Shown here one piece after another: positions 11,462 to 21,989 of a DNA stretch of 64,000 bases. The translations under genes were made by a program, and so were the position numbers. Origin of the DNA: Gonocerus acuteangulatus (lineage: Eukaryota > Arthropoda > Insecta > Hemiptera > Coreidae); the NCBI GenBank assembly GCA_946811695.1, contig OX328132.1:122028235-122092234 (forward strand), in the 5' to 3' direction. Within the stretch, counting starts at the first letter, position 1. Each line of letters starts with the position of its first letter. The notes under the pieces are model-generated. The model did no database searches. It saw nothing but the letters and a program-made list of their open reading frames with translations, and was not told where the DNA came from.

Positions 11462-11987
11462 ATGAGAGAAACTTTGACTGTGTTTGGCACAAGGGATGCT
11501 TAAGTTAAAGTTGTACAACTTCCCTAGATACCTAATATTCTTCATATCGAGCCACTTAACAAACAAACTTTATTGTTAGCATTAACCTATTTACGGCCAC
11601 TGATGCGTATATGCAACATTAATTTAAGATTTTTTTTTTAATTATCACAAGTTCGAATATTTTCCTATTTTATTACAACAGCTAATAATTTAGAGTTTCT
11701 AAATATTAAAAATAATTTTTTAATACATTTTGTCTTTTTTTAATCCATTGAATAATAGTACGGTTGGTTACTTTTCAACACAAATGAATACTATGATTTA
11801 AATGTTAATTTCAACAAAACAAGGGTTGCTACAATTAAATTATCAGATTTCTTGTTTCAAACCTTTTTAGCACTTTCCTCCGAAGGAAAGTAGCTATTGA
11901 GGTTGGACTCATGACGGAATTTTTGAAAAATGTCTTCAAATCTTTATCGATCCTACCTAGTAGACACCGAAAATGACCCCCGTTAAA

Positions 11988-11989
<2 letters not shown>

Positions 11990-12037
<48 letters not shown>
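11990..12037. repeat. (TA)n microsatellite
   Basis: Perfect TA run leading directly into TGTGTCTGTTAACACG and the 143-bp tandem array. Confidence 0.95.
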
Positions 12038-12041
<4 letters not shown>

Positions 12042-12082
12042 CTGTTAACACGATAGCGGCCAGAGTTTTTGTTTTTTCGTCA

Positions 12083-12640
12083 CGAAACTTGGTATATAGC
12101 ATTCAATTAGCAAACGATTGAACGAGTTCGTTAACCACCAAAATCGGTACACCGGAAGGGGGGGTTTACCCCGAACCCAAAACACTAATTTGACCATTTC
12201 AGCCGTAATATTTGTTATATTTCAACGAAACTTGGTATTCGTAGTGGTAATATAGAGAGAAAAGTGAGATATAAAAATGAACTAAATCGGTTCATAAGGA
12301 GGGGGGTTTACTCCGGACCGACAATACCAATTCGCCACTACCAGCCGTGATTTTAGGTATATTTCGACGAAACTCGGTATTCGTAGTGGTAATCTACAGG
12401 TAAATATGTGATGTAAAAATAAACTAAATAGGTTCATTAGGAGGGGGGGGGGTTTACTCCGGACCCAAATTCATAATATACTCATACTGGTCGTAATTTC
12501 TGCTGTATTCTAACGAAACGTGGTATACGTCGTGGGTAACTCATGAGAAAGAAGTGTTATAAAAATGAGCTGAATCGGTCAATCGGAAAGGGGGGTTTAC
12601 TTTGTAATATATTTCAATAGAAAAGCCAGCCAGACATAGG
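12083..12640 (+). repeat. tandem array, ~143-bp period, about 3.7 units
   Basis: The word CGAAACTTGGTAT or a near variant recurs at 12083, 12226, 12368 and 12514. Each unit also holds AAATCGGTnCA and GGGGGGGTTTACTCCGGACC-like sequence. The units have diverged moderately. No frame runs through them. Confidence 0.85.
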
Positions 12641-12721
12641 TCCACATAGGCGCCGCAAGGAGCGCTAGAGGGACTGTATCCTGTTCCTGCGTTAGATCAA
12701 AATACGATAATATGAGGTTTT

Positions 12722-13309
12722 TTGTATTTATTACGTAGTGTAATAGGTAACATGTGTAAACATAACTCTGGAAGCAAATTAATAATTGATCAGTTACTCA
12801 TTACAAATTTAAAAGAGAACTATTCATGTTTTTATTTTATTTATGTAGGATATTTTAAGCAAATTGTTCTGGAAAGCAGTCTACACTACCCAAATTCTGA
12901 GGAAAGTGCTTAGTTATGCAGCTCCTGCGTGACGGGCTTTTTTTTTTTTAATTGTTGAGACAAAATCTTGTATTCAATTCATTTTGCGTTTGTACAATAG
13001 TCATTTTACTTTAATTGCGTTAACACATCATGGACCATTCCTACGAAGTTTATCCAATGAAGACAAGCCCATGAATACCTGTATTCACCTCTTTACCCGT
13101 CTAAAGAAGAACTCTAAGGTATAATAGAAGTGGAAAGTGCCCAATTGAAGATGTAAAACATATGGCTAAGCAGGTTAGAGGGACATATGATTCTGCATTT
13201 GATGAAAGCAATGAACTTTGTATAGTTAGATGGAACGATAACTCCGTAGTCAGTGCAGCAAGTAATAATTTTGGCCCAGAGCCAATAAAAAAAAAGCTAA
13301 ACACTACAA
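12722..13309. other. intergenic, no gene recognised
   Basis: AT-rich with short spurious frames on both strands. No similarity to a known family is visible. Confidence 0.4.
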
Positions 13310-13363
13310 TAGAAAAAAATCCAACTCGCAGGAACTGCGTCATCTTAGCGCGGTTCTAGTTCA

Positions 13364-13560
13364 TTTTTTTTTTTTTTTTTTTTTTTTTTTTCTTTTACGG
13401 CTCATCTACATCTAGGTCATTAGCGCCGACATCCAGGGTTTAGAGAGGAATTTTACCAGCGAGCCGTGGGATGATAAAATTCCTGCCGGAGGTTGGGAAT
13501 CGAACCCACCATCTCCCGCTTATGAATCGAAGGCGCTAGCCATTAGACCACGGGAGACCC
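13364..13560 (-). mobile_element. tRNA-derived SINE, copy 1
   Basis: Minus-strand SINE. The tRNA-like head starts GGGTCTCCCGTGGTCTAATG (A box) and has B box GGGTTCGATTCCC. A body with CCTGCCGGAG-type sequence follows, then the tail GCGCTAATGACCTAGATGTA, and poly-A (plus-strand T run at 13364). Flanking 14-mers CGGTTCTAGTTCAT and CGGTGCCTGTTCAT agree at 11 positions, probably an aged target duplication. Confidence 0.9.
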
Positions 13561-13839
13561 CGGTGCCTGTTCATATCCCTATTCTCATTTGAAAAGCATA
13601 GAATAGAAACAGATAATATTTTCCTTGGCCTTTGTTCAAAGGGTTTTATGGCTATACCTGGGGTCGGGTCCGCAAGACCCGAGAAACCTCTTCTACCGAT
13701 ACTTCATTTCATACGTTTTTGATATTTTTGAAAATATCAAAAATTTTCACATATTCCTGTGTTCTTTTACTATAGTAATAATTCTACAGATAAAATCAAT
13801 TAAAAAAATAAAATAAAAAAACCAACAGCATAAAGGCAA

Positions 13840-14880
13840 TTGAAAATATTCAAAAGACGTCATCGAATCTTTTTCTCTTGGCAAGCTATATTTCTAACAA
13901 TGAATTGTTTTTCATTTACAACAGAGAAGTTTTATCGGGCTCCGAATGGATAAATGCATTAAAAATTAATATTAATTATGCACCTCTTCGAGCTGTTCCT
14001 GGCATTAGCAGTGAACCAAGGGATGTTGGTCTCCTTTGTCGCAGATGTGGCAAAGAGAAAGAAACGCCAGCACACGTGCTGGGAAGTTGCGACCACAACA
14101 TGCTTCTGGTTACACGTCGCCATAACAACGTGAAGCACACTCTCATGGAGCTTATGAAAGACAATGGTCACGACTGCTTCGAGGAAGTTTACAGCATTGA
14201 CGATGAAGGCTCCTCAAGATATGCCGACATCGTTGCCTTCAAACGGAAATCCAAAACGGCTCTTATCATAGACCCAACGATTCGTTATGAAGGCAATGAT
14301 AACAATCAAAGCCAAAACATAAAGAAAGAGAAGCAAGCCATATACGAGAAATGCATCTCTTACTATAAGGAAAAGTTCCGGGAGAGCTATGGATCAAGAG
14401 AATTCTCCGTGACGGGACTATGGTTCGGCTCCCGAGGCACCATTCCCAAGGAAACAGCTGTATTCTTCCAGGAAATAGGAATCAGCGAGGACATTCTAGG
14501 AAGAATAGCAGAATCGATTCTTATTGACTCACTCGCCATTATTCAGAACCACATATATGGTTGACCGCATATTTTCTCCTACCATTTTAATTACTATTTA
14601 ACTCTTTTGTATATTTATTATTAGTATTTTATTGCCCCCCCCCATTTTTACCACTAATTTCATCATTTTATATCATTTATATAATTTTTATTGTTGTTTT
14701 ACTCATTCGTTCTTATATTTTTTTTGTTTTTCATTGGAATACCCAGATTTGAAGGGTTGATTACTATGTTGTGTGTGGAGCAACCCAATTTAGTTGGGCA
14801 ACCAAACTTTTCTGAAATAAAGTTTTTCTCTCTCTCTTTGCCTAATCTGTTTTATTGTAAAATACATTATCCACCTATAA
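13840..14880 (+). mobile_element. R2-like (restriction-like-endonuclease) non-LTR element, 5'-truncated
   Basis: Contains the C-terminal frame described separately and about 300 bp of 3' UTR ending near TTTTTCTCTCTCTCTTTGCC. It sits inside a copy of dispersed repeat A rather than in 28S rDNA, so it belongs to a relative that does not need the rDNA site, or is a stray insertion. Confidence 0.75.
13878..14564 (+). CDS. R2-like ORF C-terminus: CCHC finger and PD-(D/E)XK endonuclease, intact frame
   Basis: The frame is open from about 13840 to 14564, so the start at 13878 is only the first near-cognate codon after truncation. It carries a zinc knuckle of form C-x2-C-x8-H-x4-C (CRRCGKEKETPAHVLGSC), then RRHNNV, then the nuclease core SRYADIVAFKRKSKT-ALIIDPTIRYE. 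There A-D-I-V stands where R2-clade proteins have PD-L-V, followed by the second catalytic aspartate. These domains nick target DNA for target-primed reverse transcription. The RT domain is missing. No stop or frameshift breaks the remaining 228 codons, suggesting a fairly recent insertion. Confidence 0.85.
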   Translation: MASYISNNELFFIYNREVLSGSEWINALKININYAPLRAVPGISSEPRDVGLLCRRCGKEKETPAHVLGSCDHNMLLVTRRHNNVKHTLMELMKDNGHDCFEEVYSIDDEGSSRYADIVAFKRKSKTALIIDPTIRYEGNDNNQSQNIKKEKQAIYEKCISYYKEKFRESYGSREFSVTGLWFGSRGTIPKETAVFFQEIGISEDILGRIAESILIDSLAIIQNHIYG

Positions 14881-15561
14881 GCAATTAAAAAATAACAAGG
14901 AATAAAAACAGACAAAAAGAACAGTTCGAATAAGCAAAATCAATTACTTAAATGTTTTAAGCACTTACTTCTCCGATTGACATCGCCTAATGAAAACTTT
15001 TATCAGAACCTTTTTTGTAGAGCATTTAGTAAGCATTCTAATGGTATTCTTTCGTTTACCAAGATTCTCAACCTTTTTCGAGATATTAAGGAAAATATAC
15101 AAAGTTACCAAAACTTTTTATGTCTGTTAATAAAATATTTTATTCTAACCCTTCCTTAACTCCAAACGTAACCAAAATTTCAACATATTAGTTTTAATGA
15201 TAGTAAAACATGCAGAAAATGTTTTAACTGAATCCCATGATTCTAAGTACCCAAACCAAAAACGGTATTCAAAAACTATTTTTCCAATTTTCTCAAAAAC
15301 GGTTAAAGCTATCGCTTTGAAAATGGCTTCATTCGTTTTCCTAGCCAAAGAAGCCTATAAAACGAGTACTTACAAGCTTATGAACTCAAAAAAACGTAAG
15401 CGTTACGCTTTTTTTTGCGCGAATTTCGCCCCAAACGCCATCTTCCAGTGGGCGGATTTTGCTGGTTAACGAACTTGACCTTTCAAATCGGGCGACAGAT
15501 TTTTGTACCAAATTTCTTCAAAATCGGACCATTAGGGAGGCCAGAAATCCGCGAACAGACA

Positions 15562-15562
15562 A

Positions 15563-15595
<33 letters not shown>

Positions 15596-15598
15596 TAA

Positions 15599-15656
<58 letters not shown>
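15562..15656. repeat. (TA)n / (AAAT)n microsatellite
   Basis: TA run with a short TAAA interlude. It lies inside repeat A between its left-end block and the TTTGTCTGTTCGCGG word (minus strand). Confidence 0.95.
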
Positions 15657-15657
<1 letters not shown>

Positions 15658-15799
15658 AATTTTAACCACCGTTATTTTCGGTCTCTAGGGGTTCTGAAAC
15701 GCGAAATTTTCTAGTCGGCACTTCCGGATTGTTTCATTGTATCAACCATATAAGCCGGGTTCCTCCCTATCGGGGAGGGAGGAACCGCGCTGAAACGTC

Positions 15800-16560
15800 C
15801 GTCACGCAGAAGCTGCATAATTAAGCACTTTCCTCAGAATATAGATAGTGTACACTGAATTCCGAAATAATTTGCAAAAAATAAGCAATGCAATTTAAGC
15901 AATGCAATTTGGGTACGGTGGAAGACCCCCCTAATGGACCGATTTAGTTTATTTTTAGAACACATTTTTCTATTAAGATAGCCACGACGAATATGGAGCT
16001 ATTAGGTGGATCTCACTGACAATGTTCAGTTACTTGCTACCACGCGCTGTTCAACAACTCTCTGCAGAAAATAATAATATTTAACTCGTTTTCAAAAAGA
16101 TCTTAGCGCTAATTGACACCTTCAGGCTGAGCTCTCATACGGCGATGAAATGTATAGGACAGAAGCTTCAGAACATGCACTTTTTGGTAAAACTATACGG
16201 AGAAGATAGCTAAGTATCGTTTTTTTTCTAAACCAAATAAACTAAGGATAATTAAGTTTCATTACAGATATGCTCCAAGTTCATGGTACATTTTGGCAAA
16301 AAAAAAAAAAAATCCTTTAAAACCTACATATATAGGTACATGTGACTTCCTGAGTACAACCAAGTTTTTAGCAATAAAATAAGGGGTATAAAATATTGTA
16401 ATACTTATCACTTAAAGCTGTGAGATTTCTACAAGTTGAGAAAACAACAACACAGATGTTTTGGGGTCAGAACTATTAATAAAATCTAAAAGCAATATTA
16501 GAGCAGTATTCTACAACTCATTAGGTATACAAATGTGCGATTGATTTTGAGAGTGTTTTT
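15800..16560. other. intergenic, no gene recognised
   Basis: Includes a 17-bp tandem duplication near 15885-15910 (AAGCAATGCAATTT repeated). Otherwise featureless. Confidence 0.4.
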
Positions 16561-16565
16561 CTTCA

Positions 16566-17010
16566 TGAAACTAATGTTCGGTGGGCCACTTGATCCTCAT
16601 TAGTGACTTGATCTGCTGTCTTTGCATTAATGGAAGGAGGTGCAACCTTCGCCGTGACGAGGATTCAAAAGGAAACACGCCTTTAATCACACACAAGGCG
16701 TCATTGTGACTATACACTGTGCTCGTTGTTTTCAGAGCAATCCTCTGCAGACTATTCAGCTCTAGTTTGTGGTTCTTCTTTAATAAAGTAAGTGAGGCTT
16801 CGATCACTTGCAGCATTAGGCCGGCCTCACAGATTCAATGGACTGTTCTTCCCTGCTAATAACCCTTCCCGTAAGTAGGGAGTTGACAACGCCTCAAATA
16901 TAGTCAGCACCATATTCACTTTCTGGTCGTGAGCACCAATGTGGGACGCTATGCTCGGTTCAGGACCAATGGCGACACCCAGATATGTTATTGAATCTGC
17001 CAAATTTATA
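16566..17010 (-). pseudogene. non-LTR retrotransposon RT C-terminal fragment (R1/I-like)
   Basis: Minus-strand frames give ADSITYLGVAIGPEPSIASH then LREGLLAGKNSPLNL. A stop and shift follow, then LNSLQRIALKTTSTVYSHND and ALCVIKGVFPFE. The YLGV strand and the LNS.QR...T..Y...ALCVI.G..P motif are characteristic of the thumb and post-RT region of R1/I-group non-LTR elements. No catalytic YADD or endonuclease segment remains. Confidence 0.65.
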
Positions 17011-17289
17011 GTTTCCCCTCACGAGGCTGACATGCTAGAAAAGTTTTATATTCAAATGTTTCAGTCCCGGTGTACTACAGCTAGACCATAACAAATATAC
17101 GACGAATCGAAAGATGTGTTTTACTAACACAGGTCAACAAATACAATCTTTGCTGTGTAATTCATGCAAACATGTGTATATGCAGTGTTATGTAGCACTA
17201 AATTCAAATACAATTGTTTTACAAGGGATGGGTAAAAATAAAGATACTACACATATGTTTAATACTGACATCTAAGAAAAAACATTACA

Positions 17290-17620
17290 AAGGAATATGT
17301 GAATGAAAAATACATTTCATTTAATGTCATTCAGCGACAAAACCTTCATTTACTGCTCTTGTGTTCTGGAACATCAACTCTTTTTAAAAACCAGCAGTTA
17401 TCCCAAACATAACCAGCACCTCTGGAACATTGCTTTCACCGACTTCCTCTTTCTTCGTTATCACGCATGGGACTATGAAATCAGGCTTTCAGAAATTTGT
17501 CTATGTTATGTTTATAGTTTTCATCTTGTTGTCCAAAAATCATTTCAGTACACTGAAGAAATTCTTTCCCAGCTGTTTATTCATTTTCGTCTAATTTTTC
17601 TCCAAAGCTGAAATCACCTG
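17290..17620 (-). pseudogene. degraded coding-like stretch of unknown family
   Basis: Minus-strand frames contain protein-like runs such as MRDNEERGSR, NVPEVLVMFGITAGF and KELMFQNTRAVNEGFVAE. They are separated by stops and shifts, and the composition looks like a decayed transposon protein. I could not name the family. The plus-strand 102-codon frame over the same region looks like a shadow. Confidence 0.25.
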
Positions 17621-17875
17621 GAGTCTTCACTTAGTTTAGGTTCATTAAATATAATTTCTAGAAGTTTTTCCATTATTTAATTGGAGAAATGCTTAATTTT
17701 GACAAATGAAACCATCATCTCGTTTGACTATAGTTTTGAAAAAGTTTTTCATCAATCCAATTGAACCCGAAGGTTCCCTGGAGGCAGAAGAAGCCTCTTA
17801 TTATTGTGTTTCCTGCTTTATATATATTTACCTATTTCAAAAATGGTCTGCGTTAATGACACAAGAATACTTTAA

Positions 17876-17879
<4 letters not shown>

Positions 17880-17959
<80 letters not shown>
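17880..17959. repeat. (CT)n-(TA)n compound microsatellite
   Basis: About 26 bp of CT then about 54 bp of TA, leading into AATCACGTGTCTGTCTGTTT. Confidence 0.95.
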
Positions 17960-17962
<3 letters not shown>

Positions 17963-17964
17963 CA

Positions 17965-18240
17965 CGTGTCTGTCTGTTTGTTCCTTATATAAATCCACAC
18001 CGTTTGACCGACTATGATCAATCTTGGCACAGAGGTAGTTGTTGACATGGGGATAGTCGTAGGCTAAGTCAAGTACATTTCCACCTAATTGTCTGTATGT
18101 TTGTTTCTTATACAAATCCACACCGTTCGACTGTATTTGACGAAACTTGGCACACATGTAGTTCTTGATCCGTGGAGTGTCATAGGGTAGGACTAACATT
18201 TCCGAGGCCATAGGTTCGAAACAGTGAGCGATTGATTCAG
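17965..18240 (+). repeat. two-unit repeat with TCTGTCTGTTTGTT
   Basis: Two ~125-bp units begin GTCTGTCTGTTTGTTCC and GTCTGTATGTTTGTTTC. Both continue ATACAAATCCACACCGTT, and later CTTGGCACA. The same word pair occurs at 41480-41640 and, in part, near 48400. Confidence 0.7.
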
Positions 18241-19052
18241 TTGAAAATTGATCCATCAGCTAGGAATTCATCGAAACTAGGATTTCAATTTTGGAGTTAA
18301 GAAAGTATTAGAGATAAAATGATTAACACACATGAGCATTTTTGGAATTTTCTTATATCCTTCTAAATAAATTTCTCATAAGGCATATATTGGAAATCAT
18401 AATAAATGTTATAACTAAAACGGTTCTAGTGAAAATTCTATGGAGCAATCTCATTCAGAGACATCAATGCTTAAAATTGAATAGAGTCGGTTTCATTTGT
18501 TTGGAAAGTTTTTTGATCGCTGTTCACCTCAGATTTTTATTGTTTGCTGTTTATTTAATTGCATTTTTTTTTTCAGTTGAACATAATAAGTAAAAGAGAA
18601 GCAGGTTTGCATTACTTGTTACTTATACTATAACTCAGCTTTAGAATGAGCGGTCGTCGACGAGCGAGTAATTTTATTTTAGATTTGGCTACTGCCAGTT
18701 CCCTCGAGTATTTAAACTTTTTCTTTTTTCTTCTTTTTTTTTTATTGTTTAAAGAAATATCACAATCTACATATTCAATTGCATCATGTAATTTGATACA
18801 GGTTACTTTTTCACGCCTCAGGTGTCCCCAGTTGTCAACCGAATACCTTCCTAGTGGAAGGATTCTAGGATGACCTGGAGTTACCTTACGCCATCCAACC
18901 ACACCCTGCGACAGGGAGGATTGGAGGCGGGTGAGACGTGGGCTGTGTTATCTTGAGGAGAGAAAATATCCACCGATATCACTCTCAATTTATACAATTA
19001 TAATTTCATTGATCACTCCACAAATAATTGTTTTTGTTCACTCCACGACACT

Positions 19053-21761
19053 TCACTGACTAAGTAAGTCTCGGGGCCACTTCCTGTTAAGGCGTCTTGG
19101 TGGAGAGGAAGGATGGTTGGTGCTGGATAAGGATTGGGCTACAGGATTAGGATGATTGATTAATTTGCAATGGAAAGATGAGAAGCGGCTAGGGATTACA
19201 TCTTGGACAAAAGGGATATTTAGGTCATTATGGAGGGTGCGATTTGTAACATAATAAGGAGCATTGACTATGGTACGCAGGACTTTGGATTGGAATGTTT
19301 GGATTCGGTGGATATTGGAATGCTTGGCTGTCCCCCAAAGTTCTATTCCGTAAGTCCAAATAGGTTTTATTAGTGAGTTGTAGATAGTTAGTTTGTTATG
19401 TACGGTTAATTGTGATGATCGGTTTAGTAGTCTGTATAGTTGTCCGAATCGTCGATTGAGTTCTTGCCGTTTGAGTTTAATGTGTGCGTTCCAAGTCAAT
19501 CGAGAGTCAAGGTGAAACCCAAGGTATCGGATGGTATTGGTTATGGGTAAAGGATTGTTGTTGAAGGAGACAGTAGGACAGGTTTTACGTCGAAGGGTAA
19601 AAGTTATTTGGTGACATTTTTCGACGTTTATCTTGATGCGCCATTTCTTGCACCACTGTTCTATTTGAGTTAGATGGGTTTGTAGGTTTTGTGAGACAGT
19701 GTCCGGATTTGTGTGGGGCGAAAGGATGGCCGTATCATCTGCATACGTCGCCAGGAGGATGTCGGGATGTGTTGGAATATCAGCTGTATAAATGGTATAA
19801 AGGATAGGACCAAGAACGCTACCCTGAGGAACTCCCGCTTCCACAGGGAAGTAATCTGAGTAGGCTGTTCCATGCCGGACTCGGAAAAACCTGTCTGAGA
19901 GATAGGAGCGAAGGATTAGGTAAAGGGTGCTAGGAAGGTGAGTTTTGAGTTTGAAGAGTAAGCCTGAATGCCAGACTCGGTCGAATGCCTGGGCAACGTC
20001 CAAGAAGGCAGACGTGCAATACTCTTTTCGCTCGAGGGATGAGGAGATGAGATCAACAACACGAAGCCCTTGCTGCACTGTGGAGTGTTGGGAGCGGAAG
20101 CCGAATTGATGGGAAGGGATGAGATTTTGGGTATTAAGGATAGGTATTAAGCGCTTTAATAAAACCTTTTCAAATAATTTGGAAAATATAGGGAGAAGAC
20201 TTATGGGTCGGTAGGAGGAAGGATTGTTAGGATGTTTACCAGGTTTAGGAAACAGAATTACAATTGAGAATTTCCAGAGTATGGGATAATGGGTTGTTCG
20301 GAGGATACAATTGTAGATGTAGGTGAGGAATACAATGGCCTTGGTTGGAAGCTGTTTAAGGATTCTGGTGGTGATGAGATCGTAACCAGGGGATTTTCGG
20401 GATGGTAATCGGGATATTAGAAATTTAACTTCAGATGGATTAACTGCATTTGGTGGTAGGGAGAGAGGAAGTGGAGATTGTAGGAAATCATCTAATTCCG
20501 GTAAATGGGAGTCAGGTTCAGGAGGAGGGTGAGGAGTAAATGTTCTTTTGAGATGATTAGCAAACAATTCGGATTTCTCTTCGTCGGAGGCGGCCCATGT
20601 GCCGTCCTCTCGACGAACGGGGGGAGATACAGGATGGTATTTCAGGATTTTACGGGTGGCATTCCAAAGGGATTTGTCAGTGGTTGATAGAGATGAAAGG
20701 TAGGAATTAAAGGATTCGGAACGATGAAGGATTAATTGTCGCTTTACTAATCGGCATAATCGATTGTAAGAGCGACGGTCGGAGGGATGGCGAGTTCTCT
20801 GCCACAGAGCTCTTGCTTGGCGTTTGGTTTTTATTAGGTCTTTTAGGGGTTGGGGCAGAGTACTTTCAGCTGGGATTGGGTGATGATGGCGTTTAGGAAG
20901 GGAGGATTTCCATGCGCATTGTTGAATGGAGGTTGTGAATTGTTGGACAGCTATATCTAGGTCTTCAGGGGTTTTGAGGGAAATATTAAGGTTGATGGTG
21001 TCTTCAAGGAGGGATCGGAAGAGGCTCCAATCAATAGGTCCCGTGATCAAGGAAGGAGGTTGAGGCTTTGGAATAGGTTGTAGAGAGAGTGTAAGTATTA
21101 GAGGACTGTGGTCAGAGGATAAGTCATTTAGGGAATCTATTGAGGTGAAGACGGATGTAAGGCCAAAGGAAACGAAGAAGTCTATTAGATCGGGGATGCG
21201 GTTTGGGTCGGTAGGCCAGTATGTTGGGGAATTCGGGGAAATGGTTGAGCAGTGCTTTGAGGAGAGTGCAGAGAGTAGGGTACGACCACGGGAGTTGGTT
21301 ACCCTTGACCCCCACTGAAGATGCTTGGCGTTGAAATCTCCTCCTAGAAGGAATTTGGTACCAAGGGATTCCAGAAGATCTAGTATTTCTGATTCTATTA
21401 GAGGTTTGTTAGGAGGACAGTAAACAGCTGACAGGGAAATTGGAAAGGAAAATGTGGAGATAGTGATGGCGGTGGCTTGGAGTGAATCTGTGGGATTGTT
21501 AGGACAAGGGTGATGGGATAAGGCTCTTCGTATAACGATGGCAGATCCTCCATGGGCTTTACCGTCTGGGTGGTCAGTGCGGTAAGTGTTGTAGTCCTGA
21601 ATTCGTAAATGCTTCTTTTTGGTAAGTCGTGTTTCTGTGATGAGTGCTACATCTATACGTTTGTCTTGTAGTAATGTAGTCAGTTCGCTTGTGTGATTTG
21701 TTATGCCATTAGCATTCCAAAGTAGGATGGACAAGGATTTGTGTGTGGGAGAGGGAATCAT
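19053..21761 (-). CDS. Jockey ORF2: AP-like endonuclease and reverse transcriptase
   Basis: 902 codons without a stop. Residues about 8-240 form the apurinic-like endonuclease: LLWNANGI, the catalytic ITETRL, AVYCPP, GGDFNAKH and SDHSPL. Residues about 430-760 form the RT: RKSPGYD, SYRPISLLPIFSKLFEKVLL, FLDVAQAFDRVWH, GVPQGSVLGPILY, the catalytic YADDTAIL and YLGFHLDSRLTW. There is no RNase H domain, as usual for Jockey. The ATG overlaps the ORF1 stop (ATGA), typical of coupled ORF1/ORF2 translation. The C terminus NHPNPVAQSLSST is the unit that has expanded in the copy at 25.9 kb. Catalytic residues are present, so the enzyme may be active. Without ORF1 and a 5' UTR promoter the copy is probably not autonomous. 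Confidence 0.95.
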   Translation of the reverse strand: MIPSPTHKSLSILLWNANGITNHTSELTTLLQDKRIDVALITETRLTKKKHLRIQDYNTYRTDHPDGKAHGGSAIVIRRALSHHPCPNNPTDSLQATAITISTFSFPISLSAVYCPPNKPLIESEILDLLESLGTKFLLGGDFNAKHLQWGSRVTNSRGRTLLSALSSKHCSTISPNSPTYWPTDPNRIPDLIDFFVSFGLTSVFTSIDSLNDLSSDHSPLILTLSLQPIPKPQPPSLITGPIDWSLFRSLLEDTINLNISLKTPEDLDIAVQQFTTSIQQCAWKSSLPKRHHHPIPAESTLPQPLKDLIKTKRQARALWQRTRHPSDRRSYNRLCRLVKRQLILHRSESFNSYLSSLSTTDKSLWNATRKILKYHPVSPPVRREDGTWAASDEEKSELFANHLKRTFTPHPPPEPDSHLPELDDFLQSPLPLSLPPNAVNPSEVKFLISRLPSRKSPGYDLITTRILKQLPTKAIVFLTYIYNCILRTTHYPILWKFSIVILFPKPGKHPNNPSSYRPISLLPIFSKLFEKVLLKRLIPILNTQNLIPSHQFGFRSQHSTVQQGLRVVDLISSSLERKEYCTSAFLDVAQAFDRVWHSGLLFKLKTHLPSTLYLILRSYLSDRFFRVRHGTAYSDYFPVEAGVPQGSVLGPILYTIYTADIPTHPDILLATYADDTAILSPHTNPDTVSQNLQTHLTQIEQWCKKWRIKINVEKCHQITFTLRRKTCPTVSFNNNPLPITNTIRYLGFHLDSRLTWNAHIKLKRQELNRRFGQLYRLLNRSSQLTVHNKLTIYNSLIKPIWTYGIELWGTAKHSNIHRIQTFQSKVLRTIVNAPYYVTNRTLHNDLNIPFVQDVIPSRFSSFHCKLINHPNPVAQSLSSTNHPSSPPRRLNRKWPRDLLSQ

Positions 21762-21828
21762 TTTGAAAGGGTTGGGAGCAGGTGAGTGACTATGGTGTTA
21801 AGGAGGGTAATGAGAGGGCTAATGAGGG
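21762..21828 (-). pseudogene. last codons of Jockey ORF1 after 5' truncation
   Basis: The frame ending at 21758 (…TIVTHLLPTLSK) overlaps the ORF2 ATG by the ATGA arrangement. Only about 23 codons belong to the element; upstream of 21829 is flanking DNA. The assignment as ORF1 rests on position. Confidence 0.45.
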
Positions 21829-21989
21829 AGTATTTAAACAACAAATATTGTCCGGCAATACAGCCGACTTCCTCAGATGCTATATAATTCTTGTTCGTCA
21901 GCTGGAAGCAAAATGGGTACATTTGTGATTTGAAAATCCGCACCACTAGTAATGTATGCCGGAAACTATATGGACATGAAATCACCGAA

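Larger units (their letters stand above)
13310..15790 (-). repeat. dispersed repeat family A, copy 2, split by SINE and R2-like insertions
   Basis: Minus-strand copy. One end (CTCGCAGGAACTGCGTCATC, complement of the family end) is at 13310-13357. The rest resumes after the SINE at 13575 and after the R2-like element at about 14890. It runs through the TA tract at 15562-15656 to the other end, GGTTCCTCCCTCCCCGATAG in minus orientation. This is the most complete copy and shows both ends of the family. Confidence 0.7.
18718..21828 (-). mobile_element. Jockey-clade non-LTR retrotransposon, 5'-truncated but with complete ORF2
   Basis: The 3.1-kb element is flanked by a perfect 11-bp duplication AGTATTTAAAC (18707-18717 and 21829-21839). 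On the minus strand it starts within the end of ORF1, has ORF2 intact, a ~330-bp 3' UTR with GGGTGTGGTTGGATGGCGTA, and an A-rich tail at 18718-18750. The clean duplication and unbroken ORF2 point to a recent insertion. Confidence 0.95.

Noticed and set aside
17303..17611. Plus-strand 102-codon frame
   Set aside because: No recognisable motif; the opposite strand looks more protein-like and is itself decayed.
17837..18256. Minus-strand frame of 139 codons with a long IYIYIY run
   Set aside because: It is a translation of the CT/TA microsatellite and the adjacent two-unit repeat.
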